DNA from: Mycobacterium lehmannii
Lineage (GTDB): Bacteria > Actinomycetota > Actinomycetes > Mycobacteriales > Mycobacteriaceae
DNA: 64,000 bases
NCBI RefSeq assembly: GCF_002245535.1
Contig: NZ_NKCN01000004.1
Coordinates: 186,001-250,000 of the forward strand
Reading direction: 5' to 3'
The translations under genes were made by a program, and so were the position numbers. The notes below the pieces were generated by a model. That model did no database searches. It had not been told where the DNA came from and saw only the letters and a program-made list of their open reading frames with translations. Each line of letters opens with the position of its first letter. Position 1 is the stretch's first letter. Below, piece by piece: positions 8,439 through 17,021 of this stretch.

Positions 8439-8457
8439 GGGGGTCCGCGTCACCCCC
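8439..8457. repeat. Short inverted repeat in the leader of the thiolase-led operon
   Basis: GGGGGT-7 nt-ACCCCC lies about 70 bp upstream of ATG 8370 and about 195 bp beyond the end of the AraC-type gene. There is no T tract after it on either strand. It may be an operator, or a weak hairpin ending the regulator transcript. The rest of the 8371-8652 gap shows no gene or other clear signal. Confidence 0.35.
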
Positions 8458-8652
8458 GGCCCGCACCCGCCGCCAGCGCGGTATGGATTCTCTGGATGTC
8501 GTTGCGCCTCTTCCCAAGAGGGTGCTGCGATGACCGAAACCCGCGCCGATCGTGTCGTTTCTCGACGATGTCCAGGTGACAGATGAGGCCGATCGCGAAG
8601 CCCGCTGGTTCCGGTGGACGCCCGGCACGCGCCCGGGCGGAACTTTGCGCGC

Positions 8653-9657
8653 TCAGTCGCGCGTTTTTCTGAAGTGGCGCGGTGACCGACCGGTCCACCG
8701 TTTGAACGCATGTGTGAAGTTCGTGAGGTCCGCGTACCCGAGTTCTGCCGCGATCTCGCTTACAGACACCGATCTGTCGAGAATTCGCAGAATTGCTCGC
8801 TCCTGCAAGAACGACTGACGTAATTCTCGAAAGGTGGTCCCCTCTTCGCGCAGGCGCCGCTTCAACGTGCTCGGGGATATCGAGAGCTCGCCCGCCGTCC
8901 GGCTGATGTTCGTTTTTCCGGGATCTTTCTCGAGCAGGTCCCTTACTTTTTCGGAGACCGACGTGTCACGTCGTTGATCGAGAGTTCGCTGCAAATCGGT
9001 GACGGCAATCCGGTACGCCACAGGATCGGAGAATCGACAGACCTCCTCCAGCGTAGCCGCGGGAACGTGGACGAACGAGCTGGGGGCGTCGAAGAAGATC
9101 CGACCCGCCAACACTTCGTCATGAAGAACCCACGACTCCGGCGCTGAATGACTCAGATGCAGTTCAATATTCGGTACGGCACCCGCGAGCATGTCGAGCA
9201 GACGCAACAGCGCCAGCCCACCGTAGGTGACGGCCAGGCAGTTCAGGCCCGCGTCACCGGTGCGACCGGTGAGCCCGATCGTGAGGCCGCGTTCCGTCGA
9301 ATGGAACGACGGGCTGAGGGCTGTGGTGATCACCGGCAGATAAGCAAGCAACTCGACAACCTCGGCTACCGAGCCCGCGCTGACCAAGGGAACACTGAGT
9401 GCCCCAAAGGACGTCAGTTTGGCGTGTTCAGCGAACGCGAAACCCAGACGGGTTCCCTGATCACAATCGAAATCGGAATATATCTCCCTGAACCACCGTA
9501 AGGGGACCTGCGCGTCGCGGCCCACCAACATCGACTCGGTGACGTGCTCGCGAACCATGATGCTGCGCAGCGCAATGCTGGCGTCATGCCCCAGCGCCTC
9601 ACTGTCCAGCATCTGCAGGAAAGCCAGCGCTGGCATACCCGAGTCGTCGAGTTTCAC
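8653..9657 (-). CDS. AraC family transcriptional regulator of the CYP153 cluster
   Basis: 334 residues. The C-terminal ~100 residues carry two helix-turn-helices: NISRTAGELSISPSTLKRRL, then SVSEIAAELGYADLTNFTHA, followed by FKRWTGRSPRHFRK, the AraC signature. The N-terminal ~200 residues resemble the arabinose-binding-like (DUF/OruR type) sensor domain of long AraC proteins. It is divergent from the ferredoxin-P450-reductase operon, an arrangement reported for mycobacterial CYP153 alkane hydroxylase loci, so it is probably their substrate-responsive activator (inference from context). Confidence 0.88.
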   Translation of the reverse strand: MKLDDSGMPALAFLQMLDSEALGHDASIALRSIMVREHVTESMLVGRDAQVPLRWFREIYSDFDCDQGTRLGFAFAEHAKLTSFGALSVPLVSAGSVAEVVELLAYLPVITTALSPSFHSTERGLTIGLTGRTGDAGLNCLAVTYGGLALLRLLDMLAGAVPNIELHLSHSAPESWVLHDEVLAGRIFFDAPSSFVHVPAATLEEVCRFSDPVAYRIAVTDLQRTLDQRRDTSVSEKVRDLLEKDPGKTNISRTAGELSISPSTLKRRLREEGTTFRELRQSFLQERAILRILDRSVSVSEIAAELGYADLTNFTHAFKRWTGRSPRHFRKTRD

Positions 9658-9694
9658 GTGCCTCCCTGCGCGTGAGCTAAAAACACAACTCTTT

Positions 9695-9708
9695 GACTCC
9701 TGCGAGTC
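9695..9708. promoter_or_regulatory. Inverted repeat in the divergent araC-ferredoxin promoter region
   Basis: GACTC-CTGC-GAGTC is a perfect 5-bp-arm palindrome in the 114-bp gap between the AraC-type gene and the ferredoxin gene, 38 bp from the regulator start and 63 bp from the ferredoxin start. It is a candidate operator. AraC proteins usually bind direct repeats, so the assignment is weak. The ferredoxin gene itself has a good ribosome site, GAGGAGAG, eight bases before its ATG. Confidence 0.3.
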
Positions 9709-9771
9709 TAGCGACGCTGGTCACGCGCGACAACACTAAAAAGAGAAGTTCCAGATTGAGGAGAGTTAATC

Positions 9772-10092
9772 ATGGCAGTCGTCACCTTCGTCTCTCATGA
9801 CGGCGAGAAGTACGAAGCCCCCTTGGCCGAAGGGCAGTCCTTGATGCAGATTGCGGTCAATAACGCGGTGCCCGGCATCGACGGCGATTGCGGAGGGGAA
9901 GCCGCATGCGGAACATGCCACGTGATCGTCGCTCCCGAGTGGTCGGACACGGTGGGACTCTGCGGCGCCAACGAAGAGGAGATGCTCGCGATGAACCCCG
10001 AGCGTCAGCGGACGTCGAGGCTGTCCTGCCAGATGGCCGCCTCCGAGGCATGGGATGGCTTGACGGTCGAGCTACCTGAGTTCCAGCTCTGA
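9772..10092 (+). CDS. [2Fe-2S] ferredoxin of the CYP153 electron-transfer chain
   Basis: 106-residue adrenodoxin/putidaredoxin-type ferredoxin. The cluster ligands are CGGEAACGTCHV (C-x5-C-x2-C) and, near the end, RLSCQMA. It carries electrons from the reductase at 11508 to the P450 at 10123. Length and gene order (ferredoxin, P450, reductase) match class I bacterial P450 systems of CYP153 type. A strong GAGGAG ribosome site precedes the ATG. Confidence 0.95.
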   Translation: MAVVTFVSHDGEKYEAPLAEGQSLMQIAVNNAVPGIDGDCGGEAACGTCHVIVAPEWSDTVGLCGANEEEMLAMNPERQRTSRLSCQMAASEAWDGLTVELPEFQL

Positions 10093-10122
10093 AACAACGT
10101 CATGGATTTGGAGGAAACAATA

Positions 10123-11511
10123 ATGAGTATTCCCGCGGCAGTGGCCGCCAAAGCCCAGTCTGCCGTGCCTCTGGAGCTGCAAATCCGCGGCGCACACCTC
10201 TACGACAAGACACGTCGGTGGGTAACCGGAACCAATGGTAAGAAGATCTTCACCGAGACGCCCATTCCTCCGGTCGAGGACGTCGATATCGCCGACATCG
10301 ATCTCAGCAACCCGTTCCTCTACCGCCAAGGCCGCTGGAAGTCCTACTTCGAACGCGTGCGCAACGAGGCGCCGGTGCATTACCAGGCTCGCAGTCCGTT
10401 CGGCCCGTTCTGGTCGGTGACCCGCCACGCGGACATCATCGCCGTCGACAAGAACCACGAGGCTTTCTCCGCAGAGCCGTTCATCATCATCGGGAGACCG
10501 CCTCGTTTTATGGACATCGCCATGTTCATCGCGATGGATCCGCCACAACACGACCTGCAGCGCGCTTCCGTCCAAGGGGTTGTCGCGCCGAAGAACCTGC
10601 GCGAGATGGAGGGGCTGATCCGCTCGCGTGTCCAGGAAGTGCTGGACGATCTACCGGTGGATCAGCCGTTCAATTGGGTGCACCACGTCTCCATCGAACT
10701 GACAGCGCGCATGCTCGCGACCCTGCTGGACTTCCCGTACGAGCAGCGGCACAAGCTCGTGGAATGGTCGGACCTCGCCACCTCCATGGAGCAAGCCAAT
10801 GGCGGTCCTTCCGACAACGACAGAGTGTTTCGTGGCATGGTCGACATGGCGAAGGGGCTCAGCGCTCTCTGGCATGACAAGGCGGCCCGTACCGCCAACG
10901 GGGAGCGACCGGGCTTCGATCTGATCACGATGCTGCAGGCCAACGAGGACACTAAGGATCTCATCGACCGCCCGATGGAATTCCTCGGCAATTTGGTATT
11001 GCTGATCGTCGGGGGAAACGACACGACTCGCAACTCGATGAGCGGAGGGGTTCTCGCCTTGAACCAGTTCCCCGATCAGTTCGAGAAGTTGAAGGCGAAC
11101 CCTGACCTGATTCCCAACATGGTGTCCGAGATCATTCGCTGGCAGACCCCGTTGGCGTACATGCGCCGAGTCGCGAAAAAAGACATCATGTTGAACGGGC
11201 AATTCATCCGCAAGGGCGACAAGGTCGTGATGTGGTACGCCTCTGGTAACCGCGATGAGCGTGTCTTCGAGCGGGCCGATGAGTTGATCATCGATAGGAG
11301 CAACGCCCGCAATCACATCTCGTTCGGGTTCGGCGTGCACAGGTGCATGGGAAACCGACTTGCTGAGTTGCAGCTTCGAATCCTGTGGGAGGAATTGCTC
11401 CCTCGCTTTGAGAACATCGAGGTGGTCGGCGAACCCGAGTATGTGCAATCGAATTTCGTCAGGGGTATCAGCAAGCTGATGGTTCGCCTCACTCCCAGGC
11501 CGAGTGCATGA
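10123..11511 (+). CDS. Cytochrome P450, CYP153-like (terminal hydroxylase)
   Basis: 462 residues from ATG 10123, which has GGAGG eight bases upstream; an ATG 21 bp earlier lacks a site and would lie inside that motif. The I-helix reads LLIVGGNDTTRNSMSGGVLA, ExxR is EIIRWQTP, and the heme loop is FGFGVHRCMGNRLAELQ with the Cys thiolate ligand. The I-helix and the IIRWQTPL stretch closely resemble mycobacterial CYP153A alkane hydroxylases, which oxidise the chain end of alkanes, terpenes or related hydrocarbons. The N-terminus is some 40 residues longer than CYP153A6 as I remember it. The stop overlaps the reductase start in ATGA. Confidence 0.92.
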   Translation: MSIPAAVAAKAQSAVPLELQIRGAHLYDKTRRWVTGTNGKKIFTETPIPPVEDVDIADIDLSNPFLYRQGRWKSYFERVRNEAPVHYQARSPFGPFWSVTRHADIIAVDKNHEAFSAEPFIIIGRPPRFMDIAMFIAMDPPQHDLQRASVQGVVAPKNLREMEGLIRSRVQEVLDDLPVDQPFNWVHHVSIELTARMLATLLDFPYEQRHKLVEWSDLATSMEQANGGPSDNDRVFRGMVDMAKGLSALWHDKAARTANGERPGFDLITMLQANEDTKDLIDRPMEFLGNLVLLIVGGNDTTRNSMSGGVLALNQFPDQFEKLKANPDLIPNMVSEIIRWQTPLAYMRRVAKKDIMLNGQFIRKGDKVVMWYASGNRDERVFERADELIIDRSNARNHISFGFGVHRCMGNRLAELQLRILWEELLPRFENIEVVGEPEYVQSNFVRGISKLMVRLTPRPSA

Positions 11512-12707
11512 CTCCCGAACGAGCGGTGATCGTCGGCGCGAGCCACGCCGGCGCGCAGTTGGCAGCTAATCTTCGAAGGGAGGGGTGGTCTGGGGAGGTC
11601 GTGCTCATCGGCGACGAGGGGGGACTGCCCTACCACCGGCCTCCGTTGTCGAAGGGATACCTGGCCGGCAAGAACGGCCTCGACGACCTCCTGATTCGCG
11701 GCGCTGATTTCTACGAAAAGCAGCACATTCGACTCTTGAATGCGACCGTGGAGGCGATCCACCGGAGTGCCAAGCGTGTGTCTCTGAGCACCGGCGACAC
11801 GCTGACGTACACCAAGCTCGCGTTATGCACCGGCGCAAGGGCCAGACGACTCCCCACACCAGGGGTGGATCTTCCCGGAATTCACTACCTGCGTACCGCT
11901 GCAGACGTCGAGTTGATCCGTGCCGCCGCCACACCGGGTCGGAGGGTTGTGATCGTGGGCGGCGGTTACATCGGGTTGGAAACGGCGGCCTCGCTGTGTT
12001 CGCTCGGCATGAACGTCACCGTCCTCGAGGCAACCGAGCGTGTACTCGAAAGGGTCACCGCGCCGGAGGTTTCCGCGTTTTACACGCGAATCCACCGCGG
12101 CGAGGGAGTGGAGATCCGAACACACGCCCTCGTCGAAGCCTTCTCCGGTAACGGTGGGGTGCAGGAGGTCGTGCTGGCTGACGGCGAATCGATCCCCGCC
12201 GACTTGGTCATCGTCGGCGTCGGTGTGGTGCCGAACACCGAGCTCGCCTCGGCCGCAGGATTATCCGTCGACAACGGCATCGTGATCGACGACCAGGCCC
12301 GCACCAGCGACCCCGACATCGTGGCCGCCGGCGACTGCACGAGCCACACCATGGCTCGATACGGCTCGCGTATTCGTTTGGAATCCGTATCGAGCGCCGG
12401 CGAGCAGGCCAAGATCGCTGCGGCGACAATCTGCGGAAAACACAGCGCAATCGCTGCGCTTCCGTGGTTCTGGTCCGACCAGTACGATCTCAAACTCCAG
12501 ATTGCCGGTCTCAACGCCGGATACGACGAACTGTTGCTCAGTGGTGACCCGTCGCGTGACCGTGACTTCAGCTGCTTCTACTTCCGCGAGGGCGAACTCA
12601 TCGCCGCCGACTGCGTCAATCGTCCTCGCGATTTCATGTCCAGTAAGCGGGCCATCAGCCAGCAGCTCCGAGTTGACCGCTCAGAGCTCCTCGCCGGCTC
12701 GATCTGA
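11508..12707 (+). CDS. NAD(P)H-dependent ferredoxin reductase (FAD), P450 redox partner
   Basis: 399 residues of the putidaredoxin/rubredoxin-reductase family. The FAD-binding start is RAVIVGASHAGAQLAANLR, with GLPYHRPPLSKGYL next. The NAD(P)H Rossmann motif is VVIVGGGYIGLETAASL at about residue 145, and the second FAD contact is VAAGDCTSH. It takes electrons from NAD(P)H and passes them to the [2Fe-2S] ferredoxin two genes upstream. Translational coupling to the P450 by a 4-bp overlap supports a fixed three-component system. It ends 17 bp before the convergent TetR gene. Confidence 0.93.
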   Translation: MTPERAVIVGASHAGAQLAANLRREGWSGEVVLIGDEGGLPYHRPPLSKGYLAGKNGLDDLLIRGADFYEKQHIRLLNATVEAIHRSAKRVSLSTGDTLTYTKLALCTGARARRLPTPGVDLPGIHYLRTAADVELIRAAATPGRRVVIVGGGYIGLETAASLCSLGMNVTVLEATERVLERVTAPEVSAFYTRIHRGEGVEIRTHALVEAFSGNGGVQEVVLADGESIPADLVIVGVGVVPNTELASAAGLSVDNGIVIDDQARTSDPDIVAAGDCTSHTMARYGSRIRLESVSSAGEQAKIAAATICGKHSAIAALPWFWSDQYDLKLQIAGLNAGYDELLLSGDPSRDRDFSCFYFREGELIAADCVNRPRDFMSSKRAISQQLRVDRSELLAGSI

Positions 12708-12723
12708 CACGAGAGCTTGCTGG

Positions 12724-13344
12724 CTACAAACTGTGGACAACTCCCAGGTACCTGAGTGCTACGCGGGAGATCCGCTCACCGGTGGTGGCGATGTCCGCGG
12801 CGGGGAGTACAACATGACTCACTGTCAGTCGCACCAGAACATCTGCGACCTCCTCAACGTCTTCGGGATCGAGATCGTCGAAGTGGTCGTTAAACCACGT
12901 GATCAGAGCCGCGGAGCAGAGCTGAAGCAGGGAAGCCGACGTCGGCAGAAGAGGTAGGACTCCAGTAGACGACGAGCCACCGCGATCATTCCCCGAAGGG
13001 TTGGACGTCAGAACTGCCTTGAGGAGCGGGCTGTCTTCTGCTTCACAGAGGGTGAATTGCACCGCTGCGGTGATGCCGCCCCGCACGTCGCCCACGTGTT
13101 CGGCAAGGACGGCAAGAATGCCTTCCATAAAGCGCTGGCCCTCCGACACCACAAGCGCGTCGCCGAGCCCCTGTTTGTCGCCGAACTCTTTGTACAACGT
13201 CGGGCGGGAGACGCCGACCGATTCGGCAACCTCGCTCATCCGGACCTGATCCCAGCCCTTCTCGATGGCGAGTTCTCGTGTCGCCCTCAAAACCTTTTCG
13301 CGCACATGCCGGCGGAAAGACACCCGCACTGGTTCAGTTGGCAT
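12724..13344 (-). CDS. TetR family transcriptional regulator
   Basis: 206 residues with an N-terminal helix-turn-helix (MSEVAESVGVSRPTLYKEFGDKQGL) and a helical C-terminal domain containing a glycine/serine-rich loop near residue 125 (SGNDRGGSSSTG). It is convergent with the P450 reductase gene and has the hydrolase/thioesterase genes upstream on the same strand, 51 bp away. No Shine-Dalgarno is visible before ATG 13344, so a leaderless message is possible. The target operon is not evident; the flanking P450 and thioesterase operons are both candidates. Confidence 0.85.
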   Translation of the reverse strand: MPTEPVRVSFRRHVREKVLRATRELAIEKGWDQVRMSEVAESVGVSRPTLYKEFGDKQGLGDALVVSEGQRFMEGILAVLAEHVGDVRGGITAAVQFTLCEAEDSPLLKAVLTSNPSGNDRGGSSSTGVLPLLPTSASLLQLCSAALITWFNDHFDDLDPEDVEEVADVLVRLTVSHVVLPAADIATTGERISRVALRYLGVVHSL

Positions 13345-13395
13345 AGGAGCAGGATAGGCGCCAGCCCTACATGGGCAGTCAACCGACAGCAGGGT

Positions 13396-14307
13396 TCATA
13401 TGGTCCTGTCGAGGAATTCGACGACCGCCGTCGAGAATGCGTCGTTGTTGTCGCCGGCAATCATGTGTCCCGCGCCCGACACGTCAACGGTTTGCGCGTG
13501 CGGAACGACGGTCAGGAAATGCCTTACTGTCTCTTCGGAGACGATGTCAGATAGTAGGCCCCGGACCAGCAGCGTTGGCGCGGACACCTGCCGCGCACCA
13601 TCGAGAAGGAAGGCGCTCATCATCTCGAAGTACTCAGCGCCCTCGTCTGGATCACCCTGCAGGAACTGGAAATTCGACGTCACGAAGGCTGGATCCCATC
13701 GCCAGGACCAGCGACCGTCTTCGCGACGGGCGAGGACTTTTCGGAGCCCGTCGAGGTTTTCGGGGCGAGGGCGGTGCGGGTTGTAGGCGGCGATCACGTC
13801 AGCGGCCGACTCTAGGCTGTCGAAACCTTCGGGGTGTGCCGACATGAACGCTACGACTCGTCGGGCGCCGTCCATCTCCATTCGCGGAGTGACGTCAACC
13901 AGCACGACGGCCTGCCATAGATCCGGCGGGGCGAGCAAGTGTGTTCCGAGAATGGTCAACCCGCCCAGAGATGCGCCGATCGCGGCGACGGGGCGGCCGG
14001 AATCGGCGTATGAGCGCACGGCCAATAGGTCGGACCCCAGCCGGTCCATGTCATAGCGTCCGTCGGGGTCCCAGTCGCTGTCCCCGTGTCCCCTGGTGTC
14101 GTACGCGGCCACCGTGTATCCCCGCTGGTGCAGGCGTTGGGCGGTGACGTCCCAGGCGTGTCGGCTTTGACCGCCGCCGTGAAGGAGCAACACGACCGCC
14201 CGCGGTGCGTCACAGTGGTAGAGGTCGACGGCCAGCGCCAGCCCGTCTGCCGTGGGCACGCGCTCGACCACAGGAGCCGACGAATCGCCTGTTCTCTTTG
14301 CCGACAT
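13396..14307 (-). CDS. Alpha/beta hydrolase
   Basis: 303 residues from ATG 14307, which shares one base with the preceding thioesterase stop (TGATG); the longer open frame would run inside that gene. The fold is clear: VVLLLHGGGQSRHAW (oxyanion HG), the nucleophile elbow GASLGG, an acidic residue after TLLVRGLLSD, and the catalytic histidine in SGAGHMIAGD. It resembles the non-heme peroxidase/esterase branch. Paired with a thioesterase, it could hydrolyse an ester or ring-opened product of the surrounding pathway; substrate unknown. Confidence 0.88.
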   Translation of the reverse strand: MSAKRTGDSSAPVVERVPTADGLALAVDLYHCDAPRAVVLLLHGGGQSRHAWDVTAQRLHQRGYTVAAYDTRGHGDSDWDPDGRYDMDRLGSDLLAVRSYADSGRPVAAIGASLGGLTILGTHLLAPPDLWQAVVLVDVTPRMEMDGARRVVAFMSAHPEGFDSLESAADVIAAYNPHRPRPENLDGLRKVLARREDGRWSWRWDPAFVTSNFQFLQGDPDEGAEYFEMMSAFLLDGARQVSAPTLLVRGLLSDIVSEETVRHFLTVVPHAQTVDVSGAGHMIAGDNNDAFSTAVVEFLDRTI

Positions 14308-14744
14308 CAGGAGCTCGTCTTCGGTGCGACGACGGTGACGGTTCCCTGGGCCGCACACACCGCTCTGCCGTCGTTGCAGATGTCGATCCGCGCCACCCCG
14401 CTGGTTCTGCCCAGCGCGATGATCTCAGCTGTGGCTACACAGGTGCCGCTGGAGACCGGACGAAGCAGATTCAGTTTGAACTCCGTTGTCGCGACCCAAG
14501 ATCCCAGTGGAATCACGGGATAAAACACCACGCCGAGGCAGTGGTCGACCATGGCCGATAAGCAGCCCCCATGCAGGTTGCCGAACGGCGTCTTCAGGTC
14601 GTCGCGTGCGTCCATCTCCGCGACGAGCCGTCCCGCAGCGAATTCGGTGTGACGGAAGCCGAGGTAACCGGCCAACCCGCCCGTGGTTTCTGCTGCGCTC
14701 TTGAGTTGCTCAGCGACCTGTTCGTTGAACGTGGTGAATTGCAC
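14307..14744 (-). CDS. PaaI-type hot-dog thioesterase
   Basis: 145 residues from GTG 14744, with AGGAGGG just upstream. The hot-dog thioesterase signature is KTPFGNLHGGCLSAMVDHCL, where HGG and the Asp are the typical catalytic region, followed by TTEFKLNLLRPVSSGTCVA. Such enzymes release CoA from stalled acyl- or aryl-CoA intermediates. It is the first gene of a two-gene operon with the alpha/beta hydrolase, and lies downstream of a TetR gene on the same strand. Confidence 0.87.
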   Translation of the reverse strand: MQFTTFNEQVAEQLKSAAETTGGLAGYLGFRHTEFAAGRLVAEMDARDDLKTPFGNLHGGCLSAMVDHCLGVVFYPVIPLGSWVATTEFKLNLLRPVSSGTCVATAEIIALGRTSGVARIDICNDGRAVCAAQGTVTVVAPKTSS

Positions 14745-14789
14745 AGGCCCTCCTACCTCATCTGCCGTCGAGACATTACTCCATAGATG

Positions 14790-15419
14790 TCACATCGGTC
14801 GAGCGTGGTCACCCGCCAGGATCGCCGGAAGGAGAAACCTCGACAGAAACGCCCGGAGTCCGTCACGACTGCGCTCCCGCGGCCCTCGAACAGTCAGCAG
14901 GCTCAGTATCGTGCGGACAACCCACTCGGCGGCGTCGTCGACGGAGACCCCCGGTTCCACGCAACTCCAGTGTCTGGTGAAGATGGGACGCAGAAATTCG
15001 GTGACGATTTCGAAGAGGGACGTCGAGGTCCCCGCCGCGAGACCCACGCCGGCTAGTTCCTCGTCGCTGCCGAACAACAATCCGATGATCTCTTCGCGGC
15101 GCGCGGCCTCAACCGTGTATTCCACGAAGTCGACGAGCGCGGAGCCCAGGTCGGCGTGCGCCGCGATCCGCGGGCTGATGCGGTCGAGATAGCGCTCGGC
15201 GGCGCGAATGATGACGCCCGACATCACCGCCTCCCGACTGGGGAAGTAGCGATACACCGTTGCCCTGGACACACCCGCTGTTCTGCCGATGTCCTCCATA
15301 GTCGTGCCCACCACACCGCAACTCTCGAGGCACCGCTCGGCAGCATCGAGCAACCGGTCGCGAGCGGACCCACGATCTGTCGGCGCGGCGGCGCCCCATC
15401 TCAACAACCTCGTCGACAC
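14790..15419 (-). CDS. TetR family transcriptional regulator, divergent from thiolase operon
   Basis: 209 residues from GTG 15419; the frame stays open to 15476, but those extra 19 residues are not typical. The helix-turn-helix is MEDIGRTAGVSRATVYRYFPSREAV near residue 45, and the C-terminal portion is helical. It is transcribed away from the thiolase/dehydrogenase operon starting at 15528. In the gap, TGACTTG (15451-15457) and CAAGTCA (15490-15496) form widely spaced inverted arms. It is a likely repressor of one or both flanking operons (inference). Confidence 0.85.
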   Translation of the reverse strand: MSTRLLRWGAAAPTDRGSARDRLLDAAERCLESCGVVGTTMEDIGRTAGVSRATVYRYFPSREAVMSGVIIRAAERYLDRISPRIAAHADLGSALVDFVEYTVEAARREEIIGLLFGSDEELAGVGLAAGTSTSLFEIVTEFLRPIFTRHWSCVEPGVSVDDAAEWVVRTILSLLTVRGPRERSRDGLRAFLSRFLLPAILAGDHARPM

Positions 15420-15527
15420 ACAGCCAGTATGCCGCGCGCGCACACCATTGTGACTTGCCCACGCACATGACACCATCGCAGTTATGTCTCAAGTCAGCCC
15501 CGTGGCCCTGAGCGGATGCCGATGCCG

Positions 15528-17021
15528 ATGTTGGTAGAAGCGCGTACCCCGGTTGTCGTCGGCGTGGGCGAAGTTACCCATCGCGGGAACGACTTCGTGG
15601 ACCCGATCGACTTGGCGGTAGAAGCCGCACGCCGCGCGGTCAAAGACGCAGGTCGCCCGGTCGAGCGGCGCATCGACACCGTCGCGACTCCCGGCATCCT
15701 GGTCATACCGCGCGACAATCCCGCCAGCAGGATCGCCGAAGCGATGCACATCAGTCCCGCCCGCCGCATCAGCTGTCCCGTCGGCGGAAACACCCCGCAG
15801 TATCTCGTCGAGGTGTTGGGTGGCGAAATACGCGAAGGCCGTGCAGATGTCGTCCTGGTCGTCGGGGCGGAGAGCGGGCATTCCGCACGCAAGCTTCAGG
15901 GCAGGGCACTTCTCGACTCGCCGCCCCCACCCCGCTCCGGCGACGAATCCCTGGGCGACGCCCGCCCCGGGCTGAGTCAAGCCGAATTGTCGGTGGGTCT
16001 GAGTTGGCCGCACGAGGTGTATCCCATCTTCGAGTCCGCGATCGCCGCGCGCCACGGCCGCGACTTCGATGCTCAACGGGAGTGGCTGGGCACGCTGATG
16101 GCACCGTTCACAGCCGAGGCGGCACGCCATCCGGAACAGGCCTGGTTCCCACGCGCACGAAGTGCCACCGAACTCAGCGAAGTCACCGCGGAAAACCGCA
16201 TGGTCTGCTTGCCCTATCCCAAGTTGCTCAACAGCATCATGTCCGTCGACATGGCTGCCGCCTTCATTCTCATGGCGGCCGAGGTGGCGGACGAATTGGG
16301 CGTCGCGCGCGATCGTTGGGTCTTTCCCTGGTCAGCAGCGACTTGCAACGACGTGTACTTCCCCGTGGAACGGCCGGACCTCAGTCGCTCATCGGGTATC
16401 GAGGTAGCGGCACGGAAGGCTCTCAATGCGGGGCGGTTGACCATCGACGACATCCGGTGGTTCGATCTCTACTCCTGCTTCCCGTCGGCAATTGAGATGA
16501 CTGCCGAGGCTCTCGACTTGGACCCCCTCGACGACAGAGGCCTCACAGTAACCGGAGGCCTGCCGTATCACGGCGGTCCCGGAAACAATTACGTCAGCCA
16601 CTCGATCGTTGAGATGGTCCGACGGTGTAGACGCGACCCAACCGATGTCGGACTCGTCACCGGCCTCGGGTGGTATTCGACGAAGCATTCGGTCGGTCTG
16701 TGGTCGGCCACCCCGCCACCAACCGGGTGGCGACTGCTCGACACGGCGGTCGAGCAAGCTCAGATCGATTCATCGAGGTTGGGTGTCGCAGGCGTCGACG
16801 AGGCGACCGGTTGCGCGACAGTGGACGGATACACCGTCGTCTACGACCGAGACGGGCAACCTCGATGGACTCCGATCATCGCGCACCTGTCCGACGGGCG
16901 AAGAGTCGTCGCACGCAGCGACGATCCGCAGATTGCCGAGGCGATGGGCGGGGAAATGTATGTAGGTAAAACGGTGTGCCTCCGAAACACAGGGTCGTTC
17001 ACCGGATTCGAGCTTCCATGA
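15528..17021 (+). CDS. Thiolase superfamily protein (acetyl-CoA acetyltransferase-like with C-terminal OB-like extension)
   Basis: About 497 residues. Three in-frame ATGs occur (15516, 15522, 15528) and none has a good ribosome site; 15528 gives the usual start before the first strand TPVVVGVGEV. The NEAF position reads DLYSCFPSA, and GGLPYHGGPGNNYVSHSI is the glycine-rich active-site loop of this actinobacterial subgroup. The last ~80 residues, from DGYTVVYDRDGQP, form the extra C-terminal domain of 'thiolase-like type 1' proteins. A carbon-carbon cleaving or acyl-transfer role in catabolism is likely. It overlaps the next gene by ATGA. Confidence 0.85.
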   Translation: MLVEARTPVVVGVGEVTHRGNDFVDPIDLAVEAARRAVKDAGRPVERRIDTVATPGILVIPRDNPASRIAEAMHISPARRISCPVGGNTPQYLVEVLGGEIREGRADVVLVVGAESGHSARKLQGRALLDSPPPPRSGDESLGDARPGLSQAELSVGLSWPHEVYPIFESAIAARHGRDFDAQREWLGTLMAPFTAEAARHPEQAWFPRARSATELSEVTAENRMVCLPYPKLLNSIMSVDMAAAFILMAAEVADELGVARDRWVFPWSAATCNDVYFPVERPDLSRSSGIEVAARKALNAGRLTIDDIRWFDLYSCFPSAIEMTAEALDLDPLDDRGLTVTGGLPYHGGPGNNYVSHSIVEMVRRCRRDPTDVGLVTGLGWYSTKHSVGLWSATPPPTGWRLLDTAVEQAQIDSSRLGVAGVDEATGCATVDGYTVVYDRDGQPRWTPIIAHLSDGRRVVARSDDPQIAEAMGGEMYVGKTVCLRNTGSFTGFELP

